DNA of 64,000 bases from Bacteroidaceae bacterium (GCA_017516885.1 JAFXAR010000012.1:1-64000), one strand, 5' to 3'. Counted from the stretch's first letter, positions 25,501 to 34,203 are shown. Numbers and translations: made by a program. The notes: generated from the letters alone by a model not told the origin.

Positions 25501-26249
25501 TTGGGGTCGTCAAGATCCTTGCCTGTGCTCAGGCATATCAGCCTGTCGTGTGCCTCGGCATTCTCCTCGTCGACAAAATGCACGTCGTTTGAGCAGATAA
25601 GCTTAACCCCGCATTTGCGGCTCAGTTCCACAATGTGCCTGTTTACCTCAACCTGAATAGGGTAGACCTCATGGTTTGCGCGCTCCACAGTGGCCTTGTG
25701 AATTTGCAGCTCAAGATAGTAGTCTTCGCCGAATATGCTCTTGTACCAGTTCACAGCCTCCTCGGCCTTCTCTATCTCGCCTTTTCTTATGAGTTGCGGA
25801 ATCTCTCCTCCAAGGCAGGCCGAGCAGCATATAATGCCCTCGTGGTATTTCTCAATCTCAACCTTGTCTGTTCGGGGGTTATAGTAATAGCCTTCGCTCC
25901 ATGCCTTGGATACTATCTTTACAAGGTTGTGGTAGCCCTGCTTGTTTTTGGCAAGCAGAATGAGGTGGTGGCCGCGGTCCTCTTTAGTCTCCTTGTTGAA
26001 CAGTCTTCTGTCGGCAACATACACCTCGCAGCCGATAATGGGCTTGAATTTCTCCTCGTCGCTTTTCTTCTTGTTGATTTTGCTTACATAGTTGTAGAAC
26101 TCCTTCACACCCATCATGTTTCCATGGTCGGTGAGCGCAATGCCCTTCATGCCATTGTCAATGGCCTTGTCTACAAGTCTTTTGATGGCGGCCTGACCGT
26201 CAAGGATAGAGTATTGTGAGTGTACGTGTAAATGGACAAAATCCTGCAT
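22557..26249 (-). CDS. dnaE: DNA polymerase III alpha subunit
   Basis: A 1230-aa replicative polymerase. The N-terminal PHP domain starts with FVHLHVHSQYSILDG. The catalytic aspartates of the polymerase active site lie in PDIDVDFDDDGRGR, preceded by the GPGRGSAAGS motif. A C-terminal OB-fold domain begins around KITLGGVVSD. It synthesises the chromosome as part of the replisome in the cytoplasm. Length is normal for bacterial DnaE1 proteins. It is the first gene of dnaE-trxA-hypothetical. No gene lies between it and the palindromic block at 26358-26415. Confidence 0.97.
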   Translation of the reverse strand: MQDFVHLHVHSQYSILDGQAAIKRLVDKAIDNGMKGIALTDHGNMMGVKEFYNYVSKINKKKSDEEKFKPIIGCEVYVADRRLFNKETKEDRGHHLILLAKNKQGYHNLVKIVSKAWSEGYYYNPRTDKVEIEKYHEGIICCSACLGGEIPQLIRKGEIEKAEEAVNWYKSIFGEDYYLELQIHKATVERANHEVYPIQVEVNRHIVELSRKCGVKLICSNDVHFVDEENAEAHDRLICLSTGKDLDDPNRMLYSKQEWMKTKEEMWEMFSDIPESMSNTVEICDKVEYYSIDNAPIMPNFEIPEDFGTEEGYRQTFSHEDLFNEFTRDEKGNVVLSQEEAEKKIKKLGGYDKLYRIKLEGDYLRKITYDGAKKCYPEPFSQELTDRIDFELHIMKTMGFPGYFLIVQDFIRAAREELGVSVGPGRGSAAGSVVAYALGITRVDPIKYDLLFERFLNPDRISLPDIDVDFDDDGRGRVLNWVTEKYGQEKVAHIITYGTMATKLAIKDVARVQKVPLDISNKLCKAIPDRLPDGLKMNLTNAIKSVPELREAEASPDPLLRDTIKYAKMLEGNVRNTGVHACGTIICRDDITDHVPISIAEDKETGEKMLVTQYEGSVIEETGLIKMDFLGLKTLSVIKEALENIRQSLKIEVDIDSIPIDDPKTYELYCSGNTIGTFQFESPGMQKYLRELQPSTFEDLIAMNALYRPGPMDYIPDFIQRKHNPALVQYDIPCMEKYLKDTYGITVYQEQVMLLSRLLADFTRGESDTLRKAMGKKLKDKLDELKPKFINGGKKNGHEEKVLEKIWTDWEKFASYAFNKSHATCYSWVAYQTAYLKANYPSQYMAGAMSRNLDKITEITKLMQECKSMGINVLGPDVNESRRKFSVNKNGDIRFGLCAVKGVGENAVQCIIDEREANGPFTSVFDFVERVNLTACNRKNLECLAYAGAFDELPGGITREQYAGTNSKGDQFIEALVRYGNLYQNDKANASASLFGDTEMAEIPRPEVPQGAVWSTLEKLNRERELVGIYLSAHPLDDYALILNEFCNTKAAEMENPQALVGRKITLGGVVSDPPRTGFTKKGTPYGVALLEDFSGTAELFFAGEEWMKKQNYFIPGNFLYIKGSCQPQRWNPEKVSFVVDSIDLMPEIKENMVKSITISFDIMSLTEELYATIIDYIERHPGNSKVIFKVKDYEHEFVLELTSKNRDIEVTQELVEYLRSIDNIECKLN

Positions 26250-26375
26250 GCTGACTATCTGTTTTTTTGCGTTGATAAAGATAATACCTTTTGTCCATTT
26301 CTGCGCTTTTAAAAAGTGAAAAGTTATTAACAGTGGGTTTTATGTGGTGCTGGCCGCATTTGCACAGGCAAATGA

Positions 26376-26415
26376 ATACATCAGCGGAGCATGCGCGCAT
26401 GCTCCGCTGATGTAT
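26376..26415. repeat. 40-bp perfect palindrome
   Basis: A perfect loop-less inverted repeat centred at 26395/26396 with core GCATGCGCGCATGC. A second small inverted repeat (CATTTGC-ACAG-GCAAATG) lies just to its left at about 26357-26374. They sit between the stop codon of the DUF5723-like gene (26434) and the start of dnaE (26249) and probably stop transcription, although no T-tract is present. Confidence 0.75.
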
Positions 26416-26433
26416 ATATTAAGAGATGTTGTG

Positions 26434-27945
26434 TTACTGTTTGTTTTCTGTTTTCTTTTCTGCGCCATTGACAGTTTTCTTTTCTGTGCCACTGACAGTT
26501 GGCTTTGCTGTGCTTTTGACAGTTTTCTTGGTTTTGTCCTTAGCCTTTCCAAGTGCAATGTTTATGCCGAATGACACATTGGCATTCATGTTCTCAAGAG
26601 GAATAAACTGCTTGCCAACTTTGTTCATGAAGCAGTCTGTTCCAATGAAGAAGCTGAAACCCTGGCAATGAATGTTTGCCATAGCGCCAAATCCCGCACC
26701 GTATGTGCCTACGCGTCCGCTTACTGCAAAATCAAGTACGTTCAGCGGTGAAATGTTTATTGCAAGCATTCCCTGATTGTATGTGTATGGGCCGTCAAAG
26801 CATCCTGTGTAGAGGAGGCCAACGCTTAGCCTGCGGTAGAATGGCATTTCGTACTCTGCGCCCACATTTATCTTTGCGCCAATGCTTTCGGTGACGCTGC
26901 GTGTGCCCTTGTCCTCAAGTGAGAAGAAATCCTCCAGGTCATCCCTCATGCCTTCCCACTGGTCGTCGAGAGTGTTGTTGCTGCCATGAATTGCCATGTT
27001 GTCGAATCCGTCAAATATATAGGGCGCTTCGGGGCTGATAGTCGCATGGGCGCTCTTGCTCCAGCTGATGAAGCCAAGGTCGTTCACCGATGCTGAGAGA
27101 GTAAGTCCCTTGAGAGCGCCTTTCTTGAACTCATACACAGCACCGAGGTCTACGCCTGCGCCAAATCCGTGCAAGCCTGCTGCAGCATCCTCGTATCCGT
27201 CAATCATGGTCTTGCCGTTCACGCTCTTGTCCTTAGAATGCTTAAAGGCTCCGCCCAGTGCAATGTCGGCATCACCCTTTGCCATAATCTCCCAGCGGTC
27301 GGCATTTGCCTTGATGCTCATGTTGTCAAATGTTGCATCGGCATAGCCAAGACCGAAGAGGAACTTTACGCGCGCACCCAATGTAAGTGACTCGTTTATT
27401 TTGCGTGAATGGCCCAGCGAGAGGTCGGCAAAATTGCGGGTGTGAATATTCACATCGCTGAAGTTGTAATCGCCGTTTCCTGAAACCTTCATGAAGCGCA
27501 GCATGTCGTAAGGCAGAGATACACCCGCCATAGAGCGCACCGTAAGGTCAACCGAGTTGAATCCGCCCCATGCGTGGAATGCTGCTGAAAGAAGTGTTAT
27601 ATCAAGGTTCATCGCAATCTTGTTCTCGCTTTCAAGATTGTTGAGGAACTCGTCTGTGTTCACTGTCGGGTGCAGGAATGTAACAAGCTTGTCGCTGTTC
27701 AATGTGGAATTGTACAGGAAATTTCCCATTCCCACATTTCCCATTGTCTCCAGGTTTATGTTGCCGAGAACCGGAATAGAGACATGGCCTCTTGTGCTCA
27801 TGAGGGCAGGGTTCAGGCGGTAGCGAAGAACATTGCCATCGGTAAAGTATCCGGTGCGCAGAGCCTGGCCCTGAACTGTAGTAAGAGACAGCACCATAAC
27901 CGCCATTACAGCGATTCTTCTTATTATATTATATGTCTTTTTCAT
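26434..27945 (-). CDS. DUF5723-like outer-membrane protein
   Basis: A 503-aa exported protein. The signal peptide is residues 1-27 (VMVLSLTTVQGQA). The mature part is a beta-rich chain with a repeated pattern of strands (DLGAVYEFKKGALKGLTLSA, SVGLLYTGCF), typical of Bacteroidota outer-membrane barrels of the DUF5723 type. Unusually it ends in a ~45-aa lysine/threonine tail with repeats such as KKTVKSTAKPTVSGTEKKTV, encoded by degenerate 24-bp tandem repeats at about 26440-26540. It lies 45 bases after the lipoprotein gene, and the two are probably expressed and act together. Confidence 0.75.
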   Translation of the reverse strand: MKKTYNIIRRIAVMAVMVLSLTTVQGQALRTGYFTDGNVLRYRLNPALMSTRGHVSIPVLGNINLETMGNVGMGNFLYNSTLNSDKLVTFLHPTVNTDEFLNNLESENKIAMNLDITLLSAAFHAWGGFNSVDLTVRSMAGVSLPYDMLRFMKVSGNGDYNFSDVNIHTRNFADLSLGHSRKINESLTLGARVKFLFGLGYADATFDNMSIKANADRWEIMAKGDADIALGGAFKHSKDKSVNGKTMIDGYEDAAAGLHGFGAGVDLGAVYEFKKGALKGLTLSASVNDLGFISWSKSAHATISPEAPYIFDGFDNMAIHGSNNTLDDQWEGMRDDLEDFFSLEDKGTRSVTESIGAKINVGAEYEMPFYRRLSVGLLYTGCFDGPYTYNQGMLAINISPLNVLDFAVSGRVGTYGAGFGAMANIHCQGFSFFIGTDCFMNKVGKQFIPLENMNANVSFGINIALGKAKDKTKKTVKSTAKPTVSGTEKKTVNGAEKKTENKQ

Positions 27946-27990
27946 AGTCTTCGTTTTTTAATAATACTATATTTTTACTGCAACAGCTTC

Positions 27991-29880
27991 TTAGTTAAGG
28001 TCAACTTCAATAGGCTGGTCAATGGTTATTGACATTTTTTCAATCTTCAGGTATTCGTTTGTGTTAAGCGCTCCCGAACCTTTTCCAGCAAGTTCAAGGT
28101 CAATGGTGTCAAGTTCGCCAAGCTCGTTGTCCTTTGCACTGAAGATTACCTTGAAGTCCGATGCAACAGGGGTTGTAACCTTGCCGTTGCTCATGCCTTT
28201 GCCGGCAGCGATGCTGCCCTCAACTGTGATATTGATGTTCTTAAGTTCCTTGCCATTCTTGTCATAAGCCTTAACTGAAGGAGTGAACGATGCGGGAACG
28301 GTGTTTGCTACGCTGAAGTTCATGGTAAGCATGTCGACGTTCTTAATATAATCGGTAACCTCAGACGGGTCGTCACCGAGTATCTCCTCTATGGTTTCGG
28401 TGTATGTAAGCGCCACCTCGTTGAATTCAAGGGGTATTTTCACTTCGTAGTCTCCCGATACGCTCATGCTGTTTCCAAGTTCAATGTGTACCTCTTCGTT
28501 GGCTGCATTCTTTGATTTCATCTCAAAGCCGATAGTGTGGGGGAGTTTCTTGAAAAGTGAACTTAAATTAGTTGCAATAGCAATGCACCCCTCCTTTTCG
28601 GCGCCTGTGTTTGTGATGAAATAGCGGTTGCTTGATGTGGGCTGTATCTTCACGCTTGCTGCAGCCTCTGCTCCCTTGATGGGATTCCCGCTCTCATCGT
28701 ATCCTCTCATTATTACTTCCGACTCAACTGTTACATCTGAGCCGTTGTTGATGTTTACAATCATTTGCGGGTTTGCGAAGTCAAGTACAGTGCCCTCTTC
28801 GTAGAGGAAGTCAAGGTCGTCGCCAAGCTCAAGGTCAACCTTTTCGGTAATGTCATCAATGTCAACATTTACGCTTGCGACAATTTTTTTAATGTCAAAA
28901 TGGTCAATGGTTACAGTAGGGGCAAAAGCCACGTCCTCAAATGTGCGGTAGCCATTTGCAATGTCGCTGGTGTTGACCATTACAATGTTTGACTTTACAG
29001 CACCGTTGATTTCCAGCTTGTCAACGAGATTCAAAGAACCGTTCTTTATCGCATATCCGTTCTCGAAATTCAATGCATTGATGTAGAAATCCCATTTCAT
29101 GGTGAACTGTGACCTGCTCTCGTTTACATGCACAGCGCCCTTGAGGTACAGTTCATTGCCATTAACATTTTCATTTTCTATGAATTCAATATATTCGGGC
29201 ACTTTGACATAGAAATGCTTGTTGTTGATGCCTGCAGTAGAAAGTTCAAGGCTGTCAATGAGGTTGAAGAGTGCAGGGTCGGTATCGCACTTGACGTCAA
29301 CCTGCAAGTGCATTCTCACAGGATTCTCAAACTCCACTCTGTACAGCTTGTCAAGCTCTTTTGGCAGATTGTTCTTGATGAAGTCAAATTCAATGTCATT
29401 TTTGTCAATGGCTTCCTCCAGTGATACGGCAACCTTGTTAGAATCCAACTCTTTAATGAGCTGCTCCCTGATCTCTATGGGCAGGGATTCGTTATTTGCA
29501 ATTGCGTTCTTTGCCTCTTCGTAACTGCTGTACATCTCCTTGAGGTCCATGTTGTAATGCTGCTCCTCAATGTAGGTGTCAATGTGAAGGTCTTTTACCT
29601 CGTCAATTACGAAGTCAACAGCATCAAATGTTCCGTTTTTCTCAATAGTGTAATAGCCGTCATCTGAAACGGTTATAACATCGCTGTCGGCAGGGTCTAT
29701 CATTTCGGTAAGCATTATAGCCTCTGTTGAACCGACTGGAATGGATATTCCGTTGCCCACGGCAACAGTCATGTCAATATCCTTTGAAAGGTCATAAGCG
29801 TCGTCAACGCTGCATGCGGCCACCATTGCGCAGAGCGCTATGGCAAGCATCTTGCCGCTTTTGTTCAGTAAATTTTTCAT
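27991..29880 (-). CDS. Large surface or periplasmic lipoprotein
   Basis: A 629-aa protein with a lipoprotein signal: a hydrophobic stretch (MLAIALCAMVAACSVDD) with the lipobox ending in Cys23. The acidic residues after the Cys are compatible with export to the outer-membrane surface, though this is not certain. The mature part is rich in Asp, Glu and Val with regular beta strands. The family is not recognised, but pairs of such lipoproteins with a DUF5723-like barrel are common in Bacteroidales. It is the first gene of the pair and is divergent from ilvA. Confidence 0.7.
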   Translation of the reverse strand: MKNLLNKSGKMLAIALCAMVAACSVDDAYDLSKDIDMTVAVGNGISIPVGSTEAIMLTEMIDPADSDVITVSDDGYYTIEKNGTFDAVDFVIDEVKDLHIDTYIEEQHYNMDLKEMYSSYEEAKNAIANNESLPIEIREQLIKELDSNKVAVSLEEAIDKNDIEFDFIKNNLPKELDKLYRVEFENPVRMHLQVDVKCDTDPALFNLIDSLELSTAGINNKHFYVKVPEYIEFIENENVNGNELYLKGAVHVNESRSQFTMKWDFYINALNFENGYAIKNGSLNLVDKLEINGAVKSNIVMVNTSDIANGYRTFEDVAFAPTVTIDHFDIKKIVASVNVDIDDITEKVDLELGDDLDFLYEEGTVLDFANPQMIVNINNGSDVTVESEVIMRGYDESGNPIKGAEAAASVKIQPTSSNRYFITNTGAEKEGCIAIATNLSSLFKKLPHTIGFEMKSKNAANEEVHIELGNSMSVSGDYEVKIPLEFNEVALTYTETIEEILGDDPSEVTDYIKNVDMLTMNFSVANTVPASFTPSVKAYDKNGKELKNINITVEGSIAAGKGMSNGKVTTPVASDFKVIFSAKDNELGELDTIDLELAGKGSGALNTNEYLKIEKMSITIDQPIEVDLN

Positions 29881-30186
29881 GATTTATAGTGTTAAGTGTT
29901 TTTTGTTTGCACGGTTTTTTGCCTAATAGCCATGTTGTTTGGCATGCTGAATGCAAATTTATTTAAAAATCCATTACATTTTACATATTTTAATGAAAAA
30001 ATGGCAACACTTGCATGTTTTAACAAATATCACGCCTGTTTTAGAAAATTAGACAGTTTCTTTGAAAATTAAGCGGTATCTTTTCCTTGTATAAAATATT
30101 TTGTTGTACATTTGCGATTGGTGTTGCGGGCTCAGCCCGCTTCCGCGCTGTTTTGAAATACACACTAAACTAAAAATAAAGGTTAT
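29881..30186. promoter_or_regulatory. Divergent promoter region of lipoprotein gene and ilvA
   Basis: A 306-base A+T-rich intergenic region. For ilvA, TACATTTG at 30107-30114 matches the TAnnTTTG element. The leader then contains a short G+C-rich hairpin (30126-30131 with 30135-30140, loop TCA), and ilvA starts at 30187. The hairpin has no T-tract, so an attenuator is not supported. Confidence 0.5.
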
Positions 30187-31383
30187 ATGTTAACACTGGA
30201 CAAAATTTATCACGCAGCCTTTGTGCTTAAGGATGTGATACGCCGCACAGAACTTGTGCCTGCACCTAATGTAAACAAAAAGGGTACAGTTTTTCTGAAA
30301 CCGGAGAACCTTCAGCTTACGGGTTCGTTCAAGGTTCGTGGTTCATACTACAAAATCTCTCAGCTGTCCGAGGAGGAGAAATCAAAGGGTGTAATTGCCT
30401 GTTCTGCGGGAAACCATGCGCAGGGCGTTGCTCTTGCTGCAACAAAGAACGGCATTAAGTCGCTCATCTGCCTTCCCGACTGCGCGCCTATTTCCAAGGT
30501 TGAGGCCACAAAGGGCTACGGTGCAGAGATTTGTCTCGTTCCCGGTGTTTATGACGATGCCTACAAGCGCGCCATTGAATTGCGCGACGAAAAAGGATAC
30601 ACATTCATCCATCCATTTGACGATGAGGATGTGATTGCCGGTCAGGGCACAATAGGCCTTGAGCTTGTTGACCAGATGAAGGATGTTGACGTTGTTATTG
30701 TGCCCATTGGCGGTGGCGGCCTGATTTCGGGCGTTGCATTCGCCATTAAGTCGCTCAACCCAAGAATCAAGGTCTACGGCGTACAGGCAGCAGGCGCTCC
30801 CAGCATGAAGAACTCTGTGGAACACAAGCAGATTGAGCGTCTCGATTCAGTGTCAACAATTGCCGACGGCATTGCTGTAAAGCAGCCGGGTGAAAACACA
30901 TTCGACATCTGCAGCAAATATGTCGATGGCATTGTAACCGTCACCGACGACGAGGTTTCATCGGCAATACTTTCGCTTCTTGAGCACCAGAAACTCATCA
31001 CCGAGGGCGCGGGCGCAGTAGCGGTTGCTGCAGCTATGTTTGACAAAGTGCCGGTTGAGGGCAAAAAGGTTGTATGCGTTGTTTCGGGCGGAAACATTGA
31101 CGTGAATATCCTTGACCGCGTAGTTAAGCGCGGCTTGCTCACATCGGGCCGCACATGCCTCATAAAGGCAGAGCTTCTTGACCGTCCCGGCCAGCTGCAC
31201 CAGATAGCAAAGGTTATTGCCGAGCATGGCGGAAACGTCATTGAAATGCACCACGAGCGCACAAAGGCAAATACCAACATCAACGGCTGTTTCTTGCGCA
31301 TAACCCTCGAGACGCGTAACTTTGAGCATGTTGAGGAGATAAAGAAGGCAATAGAGGACGCCGGCTTCAAGATTTACGAATAA
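30187..31383 (+). CDS. ilvA: Threonine ammonia-lyase
   Basis: A 398-aa pyridoxal-phosphate enzyme that turns threonine into 2-oxobutanoate, the first step of isoleucine synthesis. The PLP lysine is Lys49 in TGSFKVRG, and the phosphate-binding glycine loop is IGGGGL (174-179). Residues ~320-398 form one ACT-like regulatory domain (AELLDRPGQLHQIAKVIAEH), the length of the shorter ilvA/tdcB-type enzymes. It is followed 27 bases later by ridA, whose product removes the reactive enamines made by this enzyme. This context supports the assignment. Confidence 0.93.
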   Translation: MLTLDKIYHAAFVLKDVIRRTELVPAPNVNKKGTVFLKPENLQLTGSFKVRGSYYKISQLSEEEKSKGVIACSAGNHAQGVALAATKNGIKSLICLPDCAPISKVEATKGYGAEICLVPGVYDDAYKRAIELRDEKGYTFIHPFDDEDVIAGQGTIGLELVDQMKDVDVVIVPIGGGGLISGVAFAIKSLNPRIKVYGVQAAGAPSMKNSVEHKQIERLDSVSTIADGIAVKQPGENTFDICSKYVDGIVTVTDDEVSSAILSLLEHQKLITEGAGAVAVAAAMFDKVPVEGKKVVCVVSGGNIDVNILDRVVKRGLLTSGRTCLIKAELLDRPGQLHQIAKVIAEHGGNVIEMHHERTKANTNINGCFLRITLETRNFEHVEEIKKAIEDAGFKIYE

Positions 31384-31410
31384 TACAAACCTATTTAAAT
31401 AATAACAATT

Positions 31411-31785
31411 ATGCTTAAGAAAGTTTATACAAGCAATGCTCCTGAGGCAATCGGTCCATACTCTCAGGCAATCATCTGTGGCAATATGCTGTTTACATCG
31501 GGTCAGATACCCATCAACCCCGCAACAGGCAATGTTGAGGCTGAAGGCATAACCGATCAGGCAACTCAGGTAATGAAAAACCTTGCAGCAGTGCTCGCCG
31601 AGGCCGGCACATCATTTGACAAGGTTGTAAAGACCACATGCTTCCTCAGCGACATGGGCGACTTTGCAGCATTCAATGCAGTATATGCGGAGTATTTCAC
31701 AAGCAAGCCGGCACGCTCATGTGTAGCAGTGAAAACACTTCCCAAGAATGTACTTGTAGAGGTTGAGGTAATTGCCGAAATCTGA
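31411..31785 (+). CDS. ridA: RidA enamine/imine deaminase
   Basis: A 124-aa protein of the RidA/YjgF/YER057c family, with GPYSQAI near the start, the GQIPINPATG loop and the C-terminal EVEVIAEI. It hydrolyses reactive 2-aminoacrylate and 2-aminocrotonate to 2-oxo acids and protects PLP enzymes. It lies 27 bases after ilvA, the main source of such intermediates, and is very probably co-transcribed. A long palindrome 46 bases after it ends the transcript. Confidence 0.93.
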   Translation: MLKKVYTSNAPEAIGPYSQAIICGNMLFTSGQIPINPATGNVEAEGITDQATQVMKNLAAVLAEAGTSFDKVVKTTCFLSDMGDFAAFNAVYAEYFTSKPARSCVAVKTLPKNVLVEVEVIAEI

Positions 31786-31831
31786 TTCCCGCAATAAACT
31801 GCTTGAAATATTGCGCTTCCATATAAGTGCA

Positions 31832-31882
31832 GTCAAAGAGAGAGAAAATCAAGGCCGTGCCTTGATTTTCTCTCTCTTTGAC
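31832..31882 (+). terminator. 24-bp perfect hairpin after ridA
   Basis: A perfect 24-bp stem (31832-31855 with 31859-31882) with a 3-nt loop CGT, 46 bases after the ridA stop codon. The arms are purine/pyrimidine asymmetric (GAGAGAGAAAA), giving a very stable RNA hairpin. No T-tract follows. Confidence 0.75.
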
Positions 31883-31891
31883 ACTGACAAC

Positions 31892-31960
31892 CCGGAATAT
31901 TTTCTTGTTTGCGCATAAAAGAGAGGAAAGCTTTCCTCTCTTTGTGATTCCGAAGCGATT
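31892..31960 (-). repeat. Partial copy of tRNA-Arg 3' end and its terminator
   Basis: These 69 bases align to 34204-34285, with only two substitutions and a 13-nt gap in the hairpin arm. The shared part includes the last 16 nt of tRNA-Arg (TGATTCCGAAGCGATT on the plus strand) and ~50 nt beyond its 3' end. The rest of the tRNA is missing here. This is what the distal attachment site of a tRNA-targeted insertion looks like. Confidence 0.75.
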
Positions 31961-32137
31961 TCAGGCGATTCTGCAGTGCCTTAAGATTTAAAAAAAAATC
32001 TCTGTTTTGCATTGTGCATTACAGATGAGTTTCTCGTCTAAAATATAGGGTAATTATCCTTTATTCTATTACTTGAAAAGTTGTCTTTGTTTTTTTATCT
32101 CTTTTTTCAAGTACGCATAATTTATACGCATCGCAAC
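31961..32137. other. Gene-free stretch at the left end of the tRNA-Arg insertion
   Basis: An A+T-rich stretch without a recognisable gene, between the truncated tRNA copy and the GIY-YIG-like gene. Together with 31786-31960 it makes a region of about 350 bases occupied only by the palindrome and the tRNA remnant. Confidence 0.5.
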
Positions 32138-32463
32138 TCATTTGATTGTATATCGATCCATTAAATATGCATATACATATATAGAATAGCTGTTCGTTCC
32201 GTTCCCGCCATGGACGACTTTCCCGATATAAAAACCATGTCTTCTTGCTTCATCCTCCATTGCAGCTGCAACATCCTGATTGGCAGTCTGTCCCCTAAAT
32301 ATAACCTCTCTTGCATTATGCCTTTGAAGGCGTTCCTCTATATTTCCGGTTACACCTACGTAAACAATAGCTCTGTTATTCACACTCTTAGCCAAGGGTT
32401 AAGTTCTATAATGTAATCTACAATCTCCTTTGCGCTCAAATCACGGCAGTTCAGTGCTTCCAT
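32138..32463 (-). pseudogene. Frameshifted GIY-YIG-like small protein gene
   Basis: The gene starts at ATG 32463 (MEALNCRDLSAKEIVDYIIE) but reaches a stop after 27 codons. The rest of the protein (AIVYVGVTGNIEERLQRHNA, then REVIFRGQTANQDVAAAM and GKVVHGGNGTNSYSIYVYAYL) continues in the -1 frame from about 32395, where only a TTG codon could start. A one-base change near LNPW explains this. The YVGVTGN-ERLxRHN part resembles the N-terminal GIY-YIG nuclease core, but the second half is different, so the family is uncertain. A scrambled relative lies at 15720-15957. Programmed frameshifting is possible but less likely. Confidence 0.65.
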
Positions 32464-32512
32464 CTTTATTGGTTTTATAATTTATGCGACAAAGATAGCT
32501 GCATGATTATGA

Positions 32513-32541
32513 GATTAAGTTGCTATAATGCCACAAAATAA
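32513..32541 (+). repeat. 29-nt motif, inverted copy of 15691-15719
   Basis: Matches the minus strand of 15691-15719 at 28 of 29 positions. It lies 50 bases upstream of the frameshifted gene, reading away from it, and 123 bases upstream of the ATPase gene. Confidence 0.7.
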
Positions 32542-32663
32542 ATATTTTCAAATTAAATTAGTAAGTACTTTATTTTGCTTAAAGAAAATATATTTTTATA
32601 TTCGCACTGAAAAAATGGTCGCAACAAGCGACTAATGTTTCAATAGACTATAAAGACAGAGTC

Positions 32664-33989
32664 ATGATAATAGACAGAAAAGAATATTTGGATAAGTTGT
32701 ATGCCAAACGTTGGAACGGCAAGGTTAAGATAATTACCGGTATCAGGCGTTGCGGAAAATCCTTCCTGCTTTTTAAACTGTTCAAGAATAGGTTGTTGGA
32801 AGAAGGCTTGCAGGAAACTGATTTCGTGGAGATTGCTCTTGATAGGAAGTCTGATATTAAGTACCGAAACCTCAATCTGTTGTATGAATATATAATAGAA
32901 CGCACAAAAGATGTGAACAGAAAGTTCTATGTATTTATTGATGAGATTCAATTATCTTATAAAATAAAGAATGATGACATCGATGAATCAATGGTTCCGG
33001 AGGAAGATAGGGAAATGATTTATACGACCTTCTATGATATCCTGAACGATTTGATGTCGCACCCAAATTTGGACATATATGTTACAGGTTCCAACTCCAA
33101 GATGCTCTCAAAAGATATTGTGACCAATTTCCGTGACAGAGGTTCTGAGATAAAGGTTTATCCACTCTCATTTCAAGAATATCTCTCAGCCGTTCAGTTG
33201 GAAAAAGCCGATGCTTTTGAAGAGTATATAATGTATGGTGGTATGCCGCTTGCAGTGCTTGAAAACAATGAACAGGAAAAACGTAAGTATTTGCAAGGGC
33301 TCTTTACTAATGTATATATAAAAGATATAGTAGAACGATACAATCTGAAAGATGATAATATCCTAAGCGCATTGGTTGATGCTTTATCTTCATCAGTAGG
33401 TTCTTTGACCAATCCTAATAAACTTGCCAATACCGCAGGTACTGCAATGGGACAGAAGCCATCTTATAACACAATCAAAGGTTACTTGGATTATGTAGAG
33501 GATGCGTATCTGTTCCAGACTGCAAAAAGATGGGATGTAAAAGGACGCAAGTATTTCGACACTTTGCAAAAATACTATGCAATGGACTTGGGCTTGAGAA
33601 ACGCCCGACTTAATTTTCGCCAGCAAGAGCGTTCGCATCTTATGGAGAATATGATCTACAATGAACTTATCCGTCGTGGGTATTCTGTTGACGTTGGTAT
33701 TGTGGAACTTACTCGTATTGTTGATGGTAAACGCAAGCAATCTCAATATGAAATTGATTTTGTTGTGAATGTTGGCAATAACAAGGTTTATATTCAGTCG
33801 GCATTGAATGTTGATACTCCAGAGAAAAAAGCACAAGAGACTTTTTCATTGAGGAACACCGGCGATTTCTTCCGTAAAATAGTCGTGCTGGACGGCAGCC
33901 GTAAGCTATGGACTGATGAAGATGGAGTTATGTACATGGGGGTAATTCCTTTCTTGTTAGATGATGTCTTGGTTGATGTGGGCAAATAG
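32664..33989 (+). CDS. AAA-14/DUF4143 ATPase
   Basis: A 441-aa ATPase. Walker A is GIRRCGKS at about residues 26-33 and Walker B is FYVFIDEIQL. A Gly-Ser-Asn sensor lies in YVTGSNSKML. The C-terminal DUF4143-like part begins around SYNTIKGYLDYVEDAY and ends in a PD-(D/E)xK-like core (EIDFVV, then VYIQSALNV). These proteins are common singletons in Bacteroidota genomes, often in variable regions, and their cellular role is unknown to me. It is the only intact gene of the 2.3-kb insertion behind tRNA-Arg. Confidence 0.88.
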   Translation: MIIDRKEYLDKLYAKRWNGKVKIITGIRRCGKSFLLFKLFKNRLLEEGLQETDFVEIALDRKSDIKYRNLNLLYEYIIERTKDVNRKFYVFIDEIQLSYKIKNDDIDESMVPEEDREMIYTTFYDILNDLMSHPNLDIYVTGSNSKMLSKDIVTNFRDRGSEIKVYPLSFQEYLSAVQLEKADAFEEYIMYGGMPLAVLENNEQEKRKYLQGLFTNVYIKDIVERYNLKDDNILSALVDALSSSVGSLTNPNKLANTAGTAMGQKPSYNTIKGYLDYVEDAYLFQTAKRWDVKGRKYFDTLQKYYAMDLGLRNARLNFRQQERSHLMENMIYNELIRRGYSVDVGIVELTRIVDGKRKQSQYEIDFVVNVGNNKVYIQSALNVDTPEKKAQETFSLRNTGDFFRKIVVLDGSRKLWTDEDGVMYMGVIPFLLDDVLVDVGK

Positions 33990-34203
33990 CGGTTTATGCA
34001 ACTCCTCCGTATTCAAAACTTTGTTTTGAATCCACCTTCTCTATGAACAGAGGAGGACTGAGGTTTTATGTTTCAATGCTAAAATCAAACTTTTCGGAGC
34101 AAATTCAAGAGGGGTGCAAGACAAGAAATTCTTCCTGTTCAGAATTGCAAACTTATACGCTTGTCCACACTAAATTTCTACTGAGCCCCTTTTTGCTACC
34201 TTG

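Noticed and set aside
30115..30186. Transcription attenuator or riboswitch before ilvA
   Set aside because: The leader is short, the 6-bp hairpin has no T-tract, and no leader peptide rich in Ile/Thr/Val is found.
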